This document shows, one piece after another, positions 40,774 to 52,660 of a stretch of 64,000 nt of DNA. The notes under the pieces were generated by a model. It was not told the DNA's origin, made no database searches, and worked only from the letters and a program-made list of their open reading frames with translations. The position numbers and the translations under genes were made by a program. Origin of the DNA: Haematobia irritans (Eukaryota; Arthropoda; Insecta; Diptera; Muscidae); contig NC_134398.1 in assembly GCF_050003625.1 (NCBI RefSeq), positions 63,930,891-63,994,890 on the forward strand, read 5' to 3'. Positions within the stretch are counted from its first letter, which is position 1. The number at the start of each line of letters is the position of its first letter.

Positions 40774-42786
40774 ATCTAGCGTTACCCGGCCCGCTTCGCT
40801 GCGCCTTCCGAAGCGTATTTGTAGGAACATTTTGCGTTGACTTAGTCAATCATATCCTTCGTGCTGAAAACAAATTCGAAAAGATTTGAATTCTTTCAAA
40901 CAAATCGGACTACGTTGCTTTTATAGGCGGATATGCATATGTAAAACGGTTCGTCTTAAAAAATGTCGAGGGTGTACCTTTTCCTCCAAATGTTTTAAAT
41001 AATGTTCTGTATTCAAGTAGTTGAACAATATTCTATATTTCTTGTGAATTTTAAGCGTGGTTTGTCAAGGAATGGTATCCTTCTCCTCAACATATCTGAA
41101 AATTAAGCACTATATTATAATAACATACAAAGAATTACTGTTTCCCATCCAATAAATCGGAAAAAGCAAAAGTAGTAAAAAATTTTACCACATTAACATT
41201 TGTTAAAATGTTGGAAAATGATGCGTTGGCTGCCAATTTCACGTAAATTTAAGTTCTTTACTAAAAAAAAGTCTGGCAGAAGCCTGTGCATAAAATATGT
41301 CATAAAATTATGTACCGAGTTCCCACACTGGTAGAAAAAGTTTCGTTATATTAATGAAATGTGTCATTAAAATTGAACCAATGAAACAAATTCATTGATA
41401 TAACGAAATTTTTCGTTATTATAACGAATTTTCTGTTAGTCAACGAAACGTTTCGTACTATTAACGAACATTTTCATTGTCTAATTGCAAATGTTTCGTT
41501 ATATCAATGAAAATTTTTCGTTGGCTCAATTTTAATGAATACTAATACTAATTTAAAAATCATGTATACATTTAATCACCTCCTCCCACGTTCCCTGTAA
41601 ATTTAAACATCGGAGATGTTTAAATTTTGCTCTATTGTTTTCAAGGGACGTCACTTTCCCCGATACAATATCGACAAACACCGTAGTGAATAGCACCCCT
41701 AACTTTCCCTGAAAATTCTTGAAACTTTCCTTCAAGTGTGGAGCAAGGAAGGTTGCCTCTTCGTTCATAACCTTCCTCCACTGCCTTTGTTAATTTCAAG
41801 GAAACTTAAGAATTTTTGTTTTTTTTTTTGCAGCTTTAGAGGAGGACCTCCTCCCCGATCAAATGTCGAAAAGTGATGTAGCGTATCTTTTGTAAACGTC
41901 CCTGAAAATGTCAAGCAAATTATAAGCCTAAAGGGTCGACCTCTCTTCCATTCAAATATCACAAAATCAGGTATCAACTATTACGGTTGACGGAGGTTAC
42001 GATCTCTCCCCAGTCCTCTGTAAATTTCAAGTAACTCGGTAAAGTTTAATTTTTTCTCTGTATGTACTTAAGAGAAGCGGATATCTCCCCATGCCCTTTT
42101 ATTTTTATTACAAAATCAGGAACCTGATATAAATTTCATAACCCATTTTTTCCGTAAAATTTCAGTCGGGGGAGTTTAGTTTTGTTTGAACTTAACAAAA
42201 AAAATCGGACAAAGGGGTGGTCCCCCTCCCCGACCAAACATCGAAAAATAATGTAGCGGATTTTTGTCTACATTCCAACCCCAACATTCAATGAAAATTT
42301 CAAGCAAATCGCATAATTTTGTTCCAAGTTTCACAAAGTTGGGCAAGGGGGAGGTCCCCCTCTCCATCCACACATGAAATCATCGGGTACCCGATTTTAA
42401 TTCCATAACCTCACCACATGTTCTCTGTAAATCTAAGATAATTTAGAGAATTTTAGTTTTTTCACTGTCGAACAAAGGAGAGGCCCCCCTCCGCCGCCAA
42501 ATATCGAAATGAAAAGTAGGTGATCTTTGTCTAGATGCCAACCCCAATCTTCAACGAAAATTTCAAACAAATCGGTCAACTTTGGTCCAATTTTCAAAAA
42601 GTCCGACAAAGGGGAGGTCCCCCTCCGCGACCAGGTGTCAAAAAATGAGGTACCCTATTGTCACCACATGAACGCCCCCTACGATGTCTGAAAGTTCCAA
42701 GTAAATCGGTTCAGCCGTTTCGGAGCCAACTCGGTACATACAAACAAACAAATAAACAAACATAGATTGAATTTTATATATATAGA
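40774..42786 (+). repeat. Retroposon-like repeat ending in TATATATATAGAT
   Basis: It starts TCTAGCGTTACCCGGCCCGC and ends AAATCGGTTCAGCCGTTTCG, then ACAAACAAACAAATAAACAA and TTTTATATATATAGAT. These start and end phrases are common to a widespread class of insect repeats. The interior contains loosely repeated blocks with GGGGAGGTCCCCCTCC followed by GACCAAACATCGAAAAAT (about 41840, 42218, 42478 and 42613). No protein was recognised, and it lies within the Harbinger element. The class is not assigned. Confidence 0.5.
41335..41540. mobile_element. Short foldback element with TTTCGTTATA arms
   Basis: The left arm (TCATTAAAATTGAACCAATG at about 41370) is the inverse of the right arm (TTGGCTCAATTTTAATGA at about 41524), and TTCGTTATATYAATGAAA occurs several times in both orientations between them. 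There is no coding capacity. It interrupts the surrounding ~2-kb repeat. Confidence 0.65.
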
Positions 42787-42794
42787 TAAATTAA

Positions 42795-43150
42795 ATATTG
42801 CCAATAAGTTCATTTTTAAGTATGTCTCAAACCTTTTATGAACTAAGCGCTAAACTAAAGTAAACGACAATTTTCGTACGATTCCCAAAGATAGTAAGAA
42901 TGAACTACAGAATGGTTAAAATGGTTATTATTTGGTGCCAATGATTTTGTTCTTTACTTTTAGTCCATTTTTCTTATACGAGAGGGTGTAATTTCGTGAG
43001 TTATAGTTAAAAAGTACACTAGAGCATTAAATTTTCCTGCTTTTAACCACGCTTGGTGGAAATCTCAAAATGTGGAGTATAAGTTAGTCCAATTTTCGCA
43101 CGACATAGTTAATTCTTGCTATTCTTCTGGGTAGAAAATGTTACCCCGTT
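42795..43150 (+). repeat. H-family dispersed repeat, copy 1
   Basis: Phrases TTTTCGTACGATTCCCAAAG, TAGTAAGAATGAACTAC and ATCTCAAAATGTGGAGTA occur in this order and recur inverted, in reverse order, at 60520-60880. There is no coding capacity. It is inserted between the ~2-kb repeat and the Harbinger transposase. Confidence 0.65.
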
Positions 43151-43481
43151 TTTATTTTGCATATTCCAACACTCTAATAGTATCAAAAACTAACGAATGT
43201 TTTTATTAGTTTTATTCTTTTTGATGTACCAAGTAATAACTATATCGCTTGAGATCTAAACTAATAATTTCGCGTACGTTTTATGCCAATCCTTCAAAAA
43301 TATCACTTCGTTTCTTCTTATTCCTTCTCCGTATCATTTATTTGCGCAAATAATGCCGATGTTTCAAAAACTATATTCTCATCCTCATTTTCAAGCATAG
43401 ATGGATCAAAATCATTGTACATCATGCAAATATTATGGAGAATAAAAGCAGCAAATGATGTTTTAATACAGTTTTAAATTT

Positions 43482-44060
43482 TTAGTTCCAATTCTCGATG
43501 AATATATTTCTCCACCTATTTTTCATTATCCAAAAAGCAGCTTCAACAGTTATTCGAGCTTTACGAGTACTAAGTGAGACGTTGAACTGTGCCTGATCGG
43601 AAGAAGGTGGATCTTTGAAAGGGGTTATGACTGCTACTGGAAATAACTGGCATGGGTAACCTTTGTCTCCAAAGAGCAACCATACGTGTGGAGGGTAGTT
43701 ACCTTTGGTGTATAATGGACTATTTAAGAAATTTCTTGTGTTATGAACTGATCCTGGGTAACCCACAAAAACATCTGTGAGTTTGTATTCACTTTCCACA
43801 ACAGCTTGTGCCTGAATTGAGTAATACTTTTTATGGTTTATGTACTCGTCATGCTTTTTTACAGGGCATTTTATGCGTATATGTGTTCCATCAATGGCTC
43901 CAACAAATTGTACAAAAGCTTCAGATCTTGTTTTTTGACAAAATTTGCGAGAGTGTCTTTCCACGTCTGATTTATAAGGCTTCGCATTTCTGCAGTGGAT
44001 CGACTAATGCCCAGAAAAGCAGCAACAACCTATAACTACATCCACATGCCATCCAGTACA
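43482..44060 (-). pseudogene. PIF/Harbinger DDE transposase (DDE_Tnp_4 type), broken 5' end
   Basis: The minus-strand open frame 43482-43964 carries VGAIDGTHIRIKCP (first catalytic D), NHKKYYSIQAQAV, VFVGYPGSVHNTRNF, LLFGDKGYPCQLFP (second D), and VEAAFWIMKNRWRN (E). These make the complete catalytic triad of a Harbinger nuclease. Upstream, FLGISRSTAEMRSLINQTWK (to about 44040) belongs to the same protein but lies in another frame, so a frameshift separates the N-terminal helix-turn-helix part. The protein would cut the TIRs seen at 38542 and 44532. No intact start exists. Confidence 0.88.
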
Positions 44061-44532
44061 GGAAACATATTAGTTCGAACTCTACAGATCACCCATGATG
44101 TTTTTTTGGGATAATTTCAACTATTTTTTTTAAAGATTTTGCCGACAACCTTAGACGTCTTTTTGTTGTTTTTTCATCCCCGTTCATGATATCATTTAAA
44201 ACTTTGGAATATGCTGTAGGTTCCAAATATCTGATTAGCTACAATTACATGAAAATTATACTTATTTAAGTTTCTAATAAACTTACTTGCCGATTTTTCC
44301 TTCTATTAGCCATAGTTATAGCTACTAAATCTCCCATTCGCAAAGTTCGAACCTGCCGAAGAATAAAATTTTTTTTAATATTATGGTTCGTTTGTTTTGT
44401 TTTGACGTTGAACAAATGTCAAGTTTCTCTATTTAGGGAAAAGTTGCCATTTCGCACAGCAAATTAGTTTTTTTTCTCACCTTAGTAAATTGATATCTCA
44501 CCATAGTAAAAAGTATCGGTTTCGAACAGACC

Positions 44533-45313
44533 GTAACTTCGTAATTGGTAACACTGATTAGTGCTTTCCTGTTAATTCATTTTTTCTTAAGGTATTTGAA
44601 GGTGAAGTGTCTTCTCCCTTTCTCCCTTGGAAGTAATAATAAATATGACAAATGTTTTCAAAAGTACGTTGGCATAACTTTCTTGGGATCTCAACACTGA
44701 AAACGCAAGGATGAACATTTTTCAAACGCAACACGATATTAATTTGAGAGCAAACATTCAGTTTTTCTCAACTTGAATATTAAGCTAAATCTTTGAGAAG
44801 TATGTAAAGCATGTTGAATGCAAATATTTAGGAACGCAAATATTCGGGAATGCAAATAATTTAGAATGTAAAATCAATATTTAAGAAATCGTATTCAAAA
44901 ATCAACTAAAATCAAAAGTACAAAGTTACATAAAATATATTTTTTTTGTTTTGAAGTTTTTTTTTTTATAACTGTAGTTAAAGGCCGAAACAAAGCAGAC
45001 ATAGGCTCTGGCTTTTTTCTTTGCTTTAAAGCAGATTTAGCTTTTCCAACATACAAAGAAAAGCATAATTCTCCTTTATAAAAATGTTTCTAACGTAAAA
45101 GGTAAAGCAGCCTATAGAAGCCGAAAATTTGTTTAACTTATTTTTACGCTTCGGCTTCAAGGTTATATATTGTGCGCACACTCATATAATTATGAACGAT
45201 TCAACTTTTTCGAAGCAAAGATATAAATTATTACACACATGGCAATATTTTCCGTGCTAACCTTTTTAGCGCGCAAATGATCTAATTGATGATAGTCTCG
45301 CAAAAAAACTAAA
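44533..45313. other. Spacer, nothing recognised
   Basis: AT-rich sequence without a supported gene or a repeat shared with the rest of the window. Confidence 0.35.
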
Positions 45314-46424
45314 CTTTTTCTGTATATTACCAGTGTTTTATTCCAGAATGCTTTTATTTCTAGAATTTTTCAATAGAGAAGTACTTATATATTTTGTGTT
45401 TTTTATACATAGATGCATGTCAAATGAAATCAAAAATTCCACAAAGGTAAAACAAAATTTGTCTTCCGAAAGATCTACATCGTCAAATCATTCGAATATA
45501 GAACAAGATTCGCTTCTTAAAACGAAAGATGGTAAAATTATCATCAAAGATTCGACTGCACTGCAAGAACGATTTCTACAGAACCTGAATGATTCTGATT
45601 GGTATGAAATTAGTGAAATATCACTCATGGATTATGCATGTTGCAAATTGTGCAAAGGCTATTTTTCTAAAAAATCTTTGAGAGTGCATTTAAAAAAATG
45701 CGGCAAAAAATGATCGAACAAATATTATGAAGTCTAATCAAATAACACAGTACGTCCATACAGCAACTTCTGCTGCACTACAAACGAATGTCTTACCAAA
45801 ATTGAAAAACGACGATTTTACACGACGAATTAATACTTAAATTTGGAAATAAACAAGCCGAAAAATATACCTCAGCGCAAGATCCCACGCTAATTCAATC
45901 GAATTTGCGATATTTAAGACGATATCTAATGGCAATGCAGGAGCTGGCCCCAGACGTCCAAGAGCTAAAAGATATATATAAGCCACAAAGACATGACAAT
46001 TGTGTACTCGCCATTCGAAAGGTTGCTAGTTAGGACGAAACCTTAAAATATTTCCAACATCCTCAAGCAGCTATAACATTATCGGCTCTCATTAAAAAAG
46101 TGAAAAAAATGGAAACTGAATGGATTAAAATTCAAGATTAAGTTTCCAAAAAAGACGTTGAAGATTTTTTGCTTCTACACATAAAAACATTGAACAGAAG
46201 AACTGGTGAGATGGAAAGGTTATTAATTTCAAATTACACAAATATGGAAATAATAACGGAAGAAATGGAAAAGGAACATTTAAATTATGAGCCAAAAGAT
46301 GCTATTGCTTTGGCAAAAAAAATGTACTAAATTAGTAATTCGAGGTAAACGCGGGAGGAATGTAGCTGTTATTATCAATCCACTCTGTAGAAGTGCAATA
46401 GAGGTCATGTTACAAACAAATTAA
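45314..46424 (+). pseudogene. Crypton-like recombinase segment, copy A (no LINE)
   Basis: First of three head-to-tail copies (next starts at 46425, 1111 bp on). 45418-45713 encodes a Ser/Lys-rich N-terminus and a zinc-finger-like CKLCKGYFSKKSLRVHLKKC. After a stop, about 45840-46420 encodes RYLRRYLMAMQELAPDVQEL, YKPQRHDNCVLAIRKVAS, a helical KKVKKMETEW block, then LNRRTGEMERLLI and VIRGKRGRNVAVII. The NRR-GE-ER and RGKRGR pattern resembles insect Crypton-like tyrosine recombinases, where that Arg is the first catalytic residue. In-frame stops and one frameshift are present, and the distal H-R-Y part is missing. Family assignment is from memory. Confidence 0.5.
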
Positions 46425-47169
46425 CTTTTTCTGTATATTACCAGAGTTTTATTCCGGAACGCTTTTATTTCTAGAAATTTTCAATAGAGAAGTACTTATA
46501 TTTTGTGTTTTTTTATACACAGATGCATGTCAAATGAAATCAAAAAATTTCACAAAGGTAAAACAAAGTTTGTCTTCCGACAGGGCTACATCGTCAAATC
46601 ATTCGAATTCGAATATAGAACAAGATTCGCTTCTTAAAACGAAAGATGGTAAAATTATCAACAAAATTTCGACTGCACTGCAAGAATGATTTCTATAGAA
46701 CCTGAATGATTCTGATTGGTCTGAAATTAATGAAATATCATTCATAGGTTATGCATGTTGCAAATTGTGCAAAGGCTATTTTTCTAAAAAATCTTTGAGA
46801 GTGCGTTTAAAAAAATGCGGCAAAAAATGATCGAACAAATATTATGAAGTCTAATCAAATAGCACAGTACGTCCATAAAGCAGATTCTGTTGCACTAAAA
46901 ACGAATGTCTTACCAAAATTGAAAAACGACGATGTTACAGAAATAATTAAGTACGACGAATTAATAATTAAATTTGGAAATAAACAAGCCGAATAATATA
47001 CCTCAGCGCAAGATCCCACGCTAGGTTAGGTTAGGTTAGGTTAAAGTGGCAGCCCGATTAAATTTCAGGCTCACTTAGACTTTTCAGTCCATTGTGATAC
47101 CACATTTAACTAGAAGTACCTATTACATATGGGTACTTCTAGTCTTAACCACTGAACCTTCTCTATTAT

Positions 47170-48708
47170 TTACTTTTGTGTGAACCAACCAGATTGCTCC
47201 AAAAACATTAACAAACTGCTTAAGTTAACGTTTTCCAGGTCAGCCAATAATCTAAAGCTATATGCTCCTAAAATTCGCTTACGCCTTACACAAAAAGCAG
47301 GACACTCACACAAGAGGTGTTTAATTGATTCATTTTCCTCCACATCATTACAGCTTATACAATAGTCATTATACTTCGCACCTATAGTTTTTGCAAATTC
47401 GCCTATCAGGCAGCGACCCGTTATAGCAGATATCAGGAGTGATATCTGGCGTCTCGAGAACACTAGCATATCTAGTGTGCGGTTTAAGTTTAAATGGGGC
47501 CATATTTGCTTGGTGTCGTTACAACCCTTGCAATTTTCCCATCGAATATTGGCCATCATAACAGCCTTCTCACGCAGTAAGAGCTTGCAGGTGGCCAGAG
47601 GCATACCAACAGATTCTAGTTCCCCTGGAATATATAAGGTAGTTCCTAGCCTTGCTAACACATCTGCTTCGCAGTTCCCCGGTATGTTCCTATGGCCAGG
47701 CACCCATATTAGGTGAATATTGTACTGCTCAGCCATCTCGTTGAGAGATGTGCGGCAGTCTATGGCCGTTTTCGAGTTAAGGAACACAGAGTCCAAGGAT
47801 TTTATTGCAGGTTGACTGTCTGAGTATATATTAATGCCAATATTTGTCGGAACATTACTTCTCAGCCAATTCACCACCTCCCTTATTGCCAATATTTCAG
47901 CCTGAAAAACACTACAGTGATTAGGTAATCTTTTCGCTATTCGAATTTCCAGATCTTTAGAATATACTCCGAACCCCACTTGTCCATTCAATTTGGAGCC
48001 ATCAGTATAGAAATCTATATATCTTTTATTCCCCGGGGTCTGTGTACACCACGCCTCACTGTTGGGAATAAGAGTTTCAAACTTTTTGTCGAAAAGTGGT
48101 TTTGCCAGGGTGTAATCCACTACGTTAGGCACATCTGGCATTACTTTGAGGGCCGAACTATGACCGTACATTTTTTCCGACCACAGCGTTAGCTCGCGCA
48201 ACCGCACAGCCGTTGTTGCAGCTGACTGTTTGGCCAAAATGTCTAAAGGCAATAGATGTAGCATGACATTAAGGGAGTCTGTTCCTGTCTTACTAAATGC
48301 GCCTGAGATACATAAGCTCGCCATACGCTGAACTTTATCTAAACAAGTCGGTTTCTGAAGTGCCGGCCACCAGACTACAACACCATATAGCATTATAGGT
48401 CTAACTACTGCCGTGTATAGCCAATGCACAATTTTTGGTCTTAGTCCCCACTTTTTCCCTATTGCCTTTTTGCACGAGTACAAAGCCTCCGTGGCTTTTT
48501 TCGCCCTCTCTTCAATATTAAGCTTCAAGTTCAGCTTCCTGTCCAAAATAACGCCAAGGTATTTTGCACACTCACCAAAGGGAATTTCAGTACCACCTAA
48601 GGAAATGGGCCTAACCGTGGGAGTTTTGCGATCTTTGCAGTACATGACTAATTCTGTCTTTGCAGGATTTACCCCAAGACCATTGTCTTTCGCCCATTTC
48701 TTAGTCAT
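47170..48708 (-). pseudogene. LINE copy 2: RT thumb, RNase H and zinc knuckle (512 codons)
   Basis: It starts in the region after the RT active site (TKKWAKDNGLGVNPAKTELV), with KPTCLDKVQRMASLCISGAF in the thumb. RNase H (about residues 225-360) has IDFYTDGSKLNG (D), CSVFQAEILAI (E), INIYSDSQPAIKSL (D) and WVPGHRNIPGNCEADVLA (H, D); all catalytic residues are present. A C-x2-C-x12-H-x4-C knuckle (YCISCNDVEEN, KHLLCEC) follows near the end. The frame is detached from the RT core by the duplication at 48709-48790. Confidence 0.9.
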
Positions 48709-48754
48709 CCGGAGGGCCCTCTGAATAATATCTCTGTTTGTGGATTTGCTGGAT

Positions 48755-49855
48755 TTACACTTTCGCCCATTTCTCAGTCATCCGGAGAGCTCTCTGTATA
48801 ATATCTCTGATTGTGGATGGGAATTTTCCCCTGACTGCTAGCGCCACATCATCTGCGTATGCCACCACTTTTATCCTCTCTTTTTCTAGGGAAACCAGAA
48901 GGTTGTTTATAGCAACATTCCAAAGAAGAGGTGATAGAACTCCTCCTTGGGGAGTGCCTCTGTTCACATACCTTTGTATGTTTGCTTGCCCTAGTGTGGC
49001 TGAAATACGTCTCTTTATTAGAAGTTCGTCTAACAGCCTAAGTATACCTGGATCAACATTCAGAGTTGTCAGTCCATTTAATATCGTGCTCGGATGGACA
49101 TTATTGAACGCCCCTTCGATGTCTAGAAACGCCACGATTGTGTATTCTTTGACAGATAGTGAGCTTTCAATAAAGCTGACTAGTTCATGCAATGCGGTCT
49201 CAGTAGACCTGCCCTTCGAGTATGCATGCTGTCGTTTCGAGAGCAAACTTGAATCCACGCTAGTTCTAAGATACATGTCTATCATCCTCTCCAGGGTCTT
49301 AAGTAGGAATGAGGATAAGCTGATTGGTCGGAAATCCTTCGCACTCGAGTGAGAGGCTTTTCCTGCTTTAGGTATGAAGACGACTTTTGTTTCCCTCCAT
49401 TTTTCTGGAATATATGCTAAGTTTACACATCGTTTATATATCACCGTCAACCAGGGGATAATTCTTTCAGCCACTGCCTGTAACTCCGCCGGAGTAATTC
49501 CATTAGGTCCGGGGGATTTGAATGGTTCAAAGCTATTTAAAGCCCATTTTATTCTAGATTCCGACACAAGTTCCTCGATAGGAAATGATCGCTGAGCCTC
49601 TGTTACACCTCCGGAACATGGTTCAACCGTCTGATTTCCAGGGAAGTGTGTGTCCAATAGTACCTCCAACGTCTCCTCACTGGACGTTGTCCAATTTCCC
49701 TCCGATGTATTAATGAAACCTGGAGCGGTGTTAGTGGATGCTGGTACCTTCCGTAGTCTGGAAGCCTCTGCCGTATTCTCAATACTGCTACAGTAATCAT
49801 CCCAAGAGTTTTGTTGAGACCTTCTCAGTTCTCGTTTATATTCTCTCAGATTCAT
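48755..49855 (-). pseudogene. LINE copy 2: reverse transcriptase core (366 codons)
   Basis: It contains the RT fingers (KVVFIPKAGKASHSSAKDFR), motif A VAFLDIEGAFNNVHPS, motif B GTPQGGVLSPLLWN and motif C VAYADDVALAV, and ends TEKWAKV at the duplicated junction. Catalytic residues D and YADD are intact. The upstream 5-bp deletion near 49890 shifts it out of frame with the endonuclease. Confidence 0.92.
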
Positions 49856-50825
49856 CTTGTAAGTGTCCCAATCCTCCGGAGCTCTTGTGGACTTTGTTAA
49901 AGAGCTTCCTGCAGGATTTCCTCATATGACTTAACGCCGTAGTCCACCATGGCGGCCGATTTTTTCCCCTTGGCTTTCCTCTAGGGCAAGCAGCTTTCAG
50001 TGAAATGTTGAAGGCCTTAGTAATCCGCTCCACTGCGTGTTCGATATCTTGCACAGTGCTCATATTTGTCTCCGGCATTTCCGGTATCATCAAATTGAAC
50101 GATTCCCTATACCTATTCCAATCACCTTTCCTAACATTTGGCGGAAATATGGTCTTTGAAGTACGAACAGCCAATTTGAAACTGATGTAGCGATGATCTG
50201 AGAAGCTATGTTCCCTCAAAACTTGCCACTCAGATATCTTGTCATTCAGTTCCGGAGAGGTCAACGTTACGACCAAAACCTCTTGTCTGTTCCTGGTGAC
50301 GAAGGTTGGTGCATCTCCCTTATTGCAAACTACCAGGTTAGTACGCAAAATAAACTCTATTAGCGACTCTCCCCTTGCATTAGTATCACTACTTCCCCAA
50401 ATACTATGATGTGCATTTGCATCGCATCCCATAATGAGTTTTGTCTTTGTTTTTAGTGACTCCTCAACTAAGGTCTTAACGGCACAGGGTGGCATCTCCC
50501 TATCATGTCCCATGTAGACCGAACATACCCAATATTTGCTTGTGGATATCTCTAGACTGGCTACGACAGCGTCTGCATTGCTCAATGAAGGAAGCAGAAA
50601 CAAGTTTAGTTCGTTTTTAGCAATTATATATGCTCGATTTATATCGTTACCGGTATTATGCAAAAGTTTGAAACCCGGAGTGCTTAATTCACAGATCTTG
50701 TTCTTATATATGTATGGTTCTTGAATAAGAACTATATCTATGTCTTCTTTCATCAGGAGAACTTTTAAGGCAGCACAAGCGGCCTTACAATTGTGAAGAT
50801 TTATCTGGAGGAACCGTAGAACCAT
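49836..50825 (-). pseudogene. LINE copy 2: endonuclease domain (329 codons)
   Basis: It starts MVLRFLQINLHNCKAACAAL (catalytic N), then IVLIQEPYIYKNKICELSTP (catalytic E), SKYWVCSVYMGHDREMP, MGCDANAHHSIWGSSDTNAR (D and N) and REHSFSDHRYISFKL (S-D-H). This is a complete apurinic-type endonuclease, closing with a PPWWTTALSHMRKSC linker before the frameshift. The start codon lies inside the end of ORF1 (about 41 bases of overlap), suggesting coupled translation of ORF2. Confidence 0.92.
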
Positions 50826-52008
50826 CTAAATTTTCAACCACCGTCACATCAGCCGCTTCAATAGAGTCATCAAGGGCTTCCTCTTCACAGATCTCGGTGA
50901 CTCTCGCAACAATCCGCGGTTCAGCTTTGGTGAGTCTTGAGCCTGTAGAAACTTCCCACATATGATTTTCGTCATAGTCTGCAGGTTTTATGTCTCCTTC
51001 GGCTTCGCTAGGAGATTTTTTCACTGCTGACTCTACCGGAGGCTTGTCCGTTTCTGAATCCTTTGGCTGATCGCCTTTGTATACCTTCATATGGATATCA
51101 TGAAAGCCATAACTTACGCGTCCTTGGGTCTGGGCTAGATGTGGTAGCGACTCTATGTTTAATATAAACACCGCATGTCGTCTTGGTCCATCCACCTCAT
51201 CCAAACGACCAACCTTCCAATCGGCGGTTGGAAGATCTGGGTTATATTCTTTTAGTCTCTCTAGTATTGACTCAGGATCAGGAGGGTTTGCCGGTATCCA
51301 TGCATGTGCTCTAGGTTTAGCCGGTATGTCTTTTTTATCGACTAACTACAAAGCGGCTCCTTCCCAAACTTCACCAATTAGCATCAATGCAGCTTTAAAG
51401 CAATCCATAGACCTCTGGTCTGCAAAAGCTATTAACTTATATCGTCCTTGATACCATCCAGCATCTTGCCGTCGAGGACTTGTTCCGGGAAACTTTTTTC
51501 GCACCTCTGAGTAGACACCAGACATCGCGTTCTCAATTTCCCCCCATTTTTGCTTTGGAATCATACCGTCCAATGCTCCTTTATTAATAATAGCCATCAC
51601 AAGGCTGTCTTTTACAACTGAGGCAAACGATCTTTGATCCCGTTTAGAGGATGGTAGCTCATCCGGTGATCGTTCCCTTTTTCCAGCTTCAAGAATTCCT
51701 TGAGCCCATTTTAAGGAATCGCTTTGCTTAGCCGACAACGTGCTTGGGTCGACTGATCCTAATTTCTTTAGGATAAACAAAGCATTTCTTCGTTCCTTGA
51801 ATCTCTTTCGAGAGGGATTGCCTCCTTTTGATGTCGTCACCTTAGAAAAGGTTCGACTTGCCAAAGTGTCACCGCCAGTCGACCCGTCTACAGGTCGACT
51901 AATTGGGCCTGACTCTTGGTCGCTGCCCAAATTTATAACTTCAGTCGTCACCCGTCCACTGGGCCCTGAAGTTAGCAACCCAGTGGATGACTTTGAATTT
52001 CGCTGCAT
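50785..52008 (-). pseudogene. LINE copy 2: ORF1 with one premature stop
   Basis: 408 codons from MQRNSKSSTGLLTSGPSGRV. The N-terminal half is Ser/Thr- and Lys/Arg-rich (SRKRFKERRNALFILKK). The C-terminal half is DUF4780-like (WYQGRYKLIAFADQRSMDCF, AKPRAHAWIPANPPDPESIL, VGRLDEVDGPRRHAVFIL), a domain found in insect LINE ORF1 proteins. A TAG interrupts after GEVWEGAAL, where copy 0 has a glutamate codon. The tail is acidic. The protein presumably packages LINE RNA. Confidence 0.85.
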
Positions 52009-52660
52009 GGTGGTTTATTATTTCCACCACACGTGAAATTCGTAATAAGTACTTATTACGATGAAATACTCCGCTATTAGAAAACACGTCCGTTCAGTTC
52101 GACGGTTGAATAGCAACACGCTAATTCAATCGAGTTTGCGATATTTAAGACGATTTCTAATGGCAATGCAGGAGGAGCTGGCCCCAGACGTCGAAGAACT
52201 AAAAGATATATATAAGCCACAAAGACATGACAATTGCGTACACGCCATTCGAAAGGTTGCTAGTTAGGACGAAACCTTAAAATATTTTCAACATCCTCAA
52301 GCAGCTATAACATTATCGGCTCTCATTAAAAAACTGAAAAAAATGGAAACTGAATGGATTAAAATTCAAGATTAAGTTTCCAAAAAAGACGTTGAAGATT
52401 TTTTGCTTCTACACATAAAAACATTGAACAGAAGAACAACTGGTGAGATGGAAAGGTTATTAATTTCAAATTACACAAATATGGAAATAATAACGGAAGA
52501 AATGGAAAAGGAACATTTAAATTATGAGCCAAAAGATGCTATTGCTTTGGCAAAAAAATGTACTAAATTAGTAATTCGAGGTAAACGCGGGAGGAATGTA
52601 GCTGTTATTATCAATCCACTCTGTAGAAGTGCAATAGAGGTCATGTTACAAACAAATTAA

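Larger units (their letters stand above)
47024..52116 (-). mobile_element. RNase-H-type LINE, copy 2 (full length, 5.09 kb)
   Basis: The best copy of the family, minus strand. CACGCTA flanks both sides (47017-47023 and 52117-52123), a 7-bp target duplication verified against the empty site in copy A (CCCACGCTAATTC at about 45886). The 3' tail is four AACCT units; the 5' end is TTCAACCGTCGAAC. ORF1 has one stop; ORF2 is cut by a 5-bp deletion and by a ~70-bp internal duplication near 48709-48790. Otherwise all domains are present. Confidence 0.92.
46425..52660 (+). pseudogene. Crypton-like recombinase segment, copy B (split by LINE copy 2)
   Basis: 46425-47023 repeats the zinc-finger-like part (here with extra stops). 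The LINE at 47024-52116 then interrupts at CACGCTA, and 52117-52660 holds the core: SLRYLRRFLMAMQEELAPDV, KPQRHDNCVHAIRKVAS, TLNRRTTGEMERLLISNY and KLVIRGKRGRNVAVIINPLC. This copy keeps the 85-codon frame 52403-52660 free of the frameshift seen in copy A. It ends at AACAAATTAA, where copy C begins at once. Confidence 0.55.

Noticed and set aside
40774..42786. A coding LINE in the TATATATATAGAT-ended repeat
   Set aside because: The start and end phrases resemble known insect retroposons, but no RT or endonuclease motif could be read in any frame, so no class was assigned.
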